DNA from: Streptomyces sp. NP-1717
Lineage (GTDB): Bacteria; Actinomycetota; Actinomycetes; Streptomycetales; Streptomycetaceae
NCBI RefSeq assembly: GCF_022695985.1
Contig: NZ_JAAPBF010000030.1
Coordinates: 1-54,236, forward strand
Direction of reading: 5' to 3'
DNA: 54,236 nt
Below the pieces are notes generated by a model, which did not search any database, was not told the DNA's origin, and worked only from the letters and a program-made list of their open reading frames with translations. A program made the position numbers and the translations under genes. Position 1 is the stretch's first letter. Each line of letters starts with the position of its first letter. This document shows, one piece after another, positions 53,066 to 54,236 of this stretch.

Positions 53066-54236
53066 TCAGCGTGCGCGTGAACGCGACCACCGCAAGTTGT
53101 CACGCACGATGTGAGTCGTCGGGTGGTCCTCGCCGAGGAGACGGACACTGTCGATGAGGCTCTTCTCGTACAGGGGGATGGCGCGTTCGAGATCCCCGGC
53201 CGCGTCGTAAGCGCTCGCGAGGTTGTTGCGTGAGGTCAGGGTGGAAGGGTGGTCCTCGCCGAGTACGCGCCGCCGGTCGGTGAGGTTCTGCTCATGCATG
53301 CGGATGGCGCGTTCGGGATCTCCCGCCGACTCGTAGGCGTTGGCGAGGTTGTTGCGGGAGGCCAAGGTGTGGGGGTGGTCCTCGCCCAGGACCCGCACGC
53401 TGTTGGTGACCGTCTGCTCGTACAGGGGGATGGCGCGTGCCAGGTCCCCGGCCGCGTCGTAAGCGCTCGCGAGGTTGTTGCGGGAGGCCAGGGTGAAAGG
53501 GTTGTCCTCGCCGAGGAGACGGACGCTGTCGGTGAGGTTCTGCTCGTGGAGGGGGATGGCGCGTTCAAGATTCCCCGCTGATCGGTGAGCGTAGGCGAGG
53601 TTGTTGCGAGACGTCAGAGTGTGGGGGTGGTCAGGGCCCAGGATCCGCACGCCGTCGATGAGGCTCTTCTCGTACAAAGGGATGGCGCGTTTCAGGTCTC
53701 CTGCCGACTCGTAGGCGTTGGCGAGGTTGTTGCGGGAGGCCAGGGTGTCGGGGTGGTCCTCGCCGAGTACGTGCTGCCGGTCGGTGAGGTTTCGTTCATG
53801 CATGCGGATGGCGCGTTTCAGGTCTCCTGCCGACTCGTAGGCGTTGGCGAGGTTGTTGCGGGAGGCCAAGGTGTCGGGGTGGTCCTCGCCCAGGACCCGC
53901 ACGCGGGCGATGAGGACCCGCTCGTACAGATGGATCGCGCGCTCAAGATCTCCTGCCGACTCGTAGGCGTAGGCGAGGTTGTTGCGGGAGGTAAGGCTGT
54001 CCGGGTGGTCTTCGCCGAAGAACCGGGCTGAGACGGCGGTGGAGCGCTCGGCGTAACCGGTGGCTTGACTGAGCTGGCCCTGGCTCAACAGAAAAAGCGC
54101 CGTGTTGTGCAGGATGAGGGTGTTGGTGTCAGTGTCTGTAGGGGTGTGGGCGAGATATGCACTGATGTGGGGGAGCAGGGTCCGCCAGCGTGGCCATCCG
54201 GCGGTGTTCGTGACTGGGTCGTTGGGCAGCGTGTTG
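53066..54236 (-). CDS. Tetratricopeptide-repeat protein, 5' part beyond the window
   Basis: Only the C-terminal 389 residues are in the window; the frame is open through 54236, so the start lies outside. From about residue 70 of the visible part there are eight 42-residue TPR units (GEDHPDTLASRNNLANAYES ... ERAIPLYEQ), kinesin-light-chain style, the last one degenerate. The visible N-terminal part (PRWRTLLPHISAYLAH) resembles the start of TPR blocks that follow NB-ARC NTPase domains in Streptomyces STAND proteins, so the missing part may be an NTPase; unproven. A TTG at 54088 is in-frame but probably internal. Confidence 0.8.
   Translation of the reverse strand, partial: NTLPNDPVTNTAGWPRWRTLLPHISAYLAHTPTDTDTNTLILHNTALFLLSQGQLSQATGYAERSTAVSARFFGEDHPDSLTSRNNLAYAYESAGDLERAIHLYERVLIARVRVLGEDHPDTLASRNNLANAYESAGDLKRAIRMHERNLTDRQHVLGEDHPDTLASRNNLANAYESAGDLKRAIPLYEKSLIDGVRILGPDHPHTLTSRNNLAYAHRSAGNLERAIPLHEQNLTDSVRLLGEDNPFTLASRNNLASAYDAAGDLARAIPLYEQTVTNSVRVLGEDHPHTLASRNNLANAYESAGDPERAIRMHEQNLTDRRRVLGEDHPSTLTSRNNLASAYDAAGDLERAIPLYEKSLIDSVRLLGEDHPTTHIVRDNLRWSRSRAR
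53097..54022 (-). repeat. 126-bp tandem repeat encoding TPR units
   Basis: About seven and a half copies. The GGTGGTCCTCGCC segment recurs at 53122, 53248 and 53374, exactly 126 bp apart. Similarity is high at the DNA level, with whole 30-40 bp blocks identical between copies, indicating recent expansion or gene conversion. Confidence 0.85.

Noticed and set aside
53097..54022. Regular repeats that might suggest a CRISPR array
   Set aside because: The 126-bp period is a multiple of three, is in-frame, and encodes TPR units; there are no short palindromic repeats with unique spacers.
1..54236. tRNA, rRNA, insertion sequences, attachment sites or origin
   Set aside because: None recognised by eye on either strand; a tRNAscan and ISfinder search would be decisive.

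Overview
The window looks like a stretch of Streptomyces (or close relative) chromosome. GC content is high, third codon positions are almost all G or C, GTG starts are common, and the gene families are those of streptomycetes: DUF3558 lipoproteins, a mycothiol-type DinB protein, futalosine-route menaquinone genes, System II cytochrome c assembly, and an HVDLC-type actinobacterial leader peptide. I found no rRNA, tRNA, transposase, prophage or CRISPR array. The window reads mostly as core chromosome. The least conserved-looking parts are 1-10 kb, the spacers around the flotillin operon, and the TPR gene cut by the right edge.

Layout. 0-10.3 kb: small single genes (two tandem DUF3558 lipoproteins, rtcB RNA ligase, a DinB protein, a YkgJ/pentapeptide fusion, an SDR, a YnfA membrane protein, a Mut7-C RNase-like protein, GNAT, AraC and TIGR03086 proteins). 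10.3-18.6 kb: a leftward three-gene unit made of a YqiJ/NfeD-like OB-fold membrane protein, a flotillin, and a 1663-residue AAA+ ATPase. A PucR-type regulator is divergent from it. 20-23 kb: a DUF1992 gene, then two overlapping CNNM/HlyC-type membrane proteins preceded by a coupled short upstream ORF. 23.2-25.2 kb: a degenerate histidine phosphatase, then a cobalamin riboswitch driving cbtB-cbtA (predicted cobalt uptake). 25.3-30.1 kb: kdpF-A-B-C potassium ATPase, with an extra 27-codon membrane peptide gene overlapping kdpF. No kdpDE is present.

30-38 kb: a large orphan membrane protein, an Old Yellow Enzyme homologue, a GNAT protein, a conserved hypothetical, then hemL with a histidine phosphatase overlapping its end. 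A 15-codon copy of the hemL start lies 146 bp upstream of the real one. 38-44 kb: a Tat-type lipoprotein with a divergent polysaccharide-deacetylase fold, then resA-ccdA-resB-ccsB for cytochrome c maturation. 44.4-50.1 kb: menaquinone genes (UbiD-like decarboxylase, mqnP, UbiX, an Lrp regulator, mqnE), interrupted by a rhomboid protease on the opposite strand. 50-54 kb: a GNAT protein, a DUF4229 protein, a leaderless Cys-containing leader peptide upstream of a dicarboxylate/amino acid:cation symporter, and the TPR region of a gene that runs off the window.

How they fit together: hemL (haem precursor), resA-ccdA-resB-ccsB (haem attachment to cytochrome c) and the mqn genes (quinone) form a respiratory neighbourhood. 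cbtBA and kdp are ion-uptake units with visible cis-regulatory DNA. The best candidates for poorly described biology are the flotillin/giant AAA+ unit, the leader-peptide-controlled symporter, the micro-gene ahead of kdpF, and the hemL start duplication.
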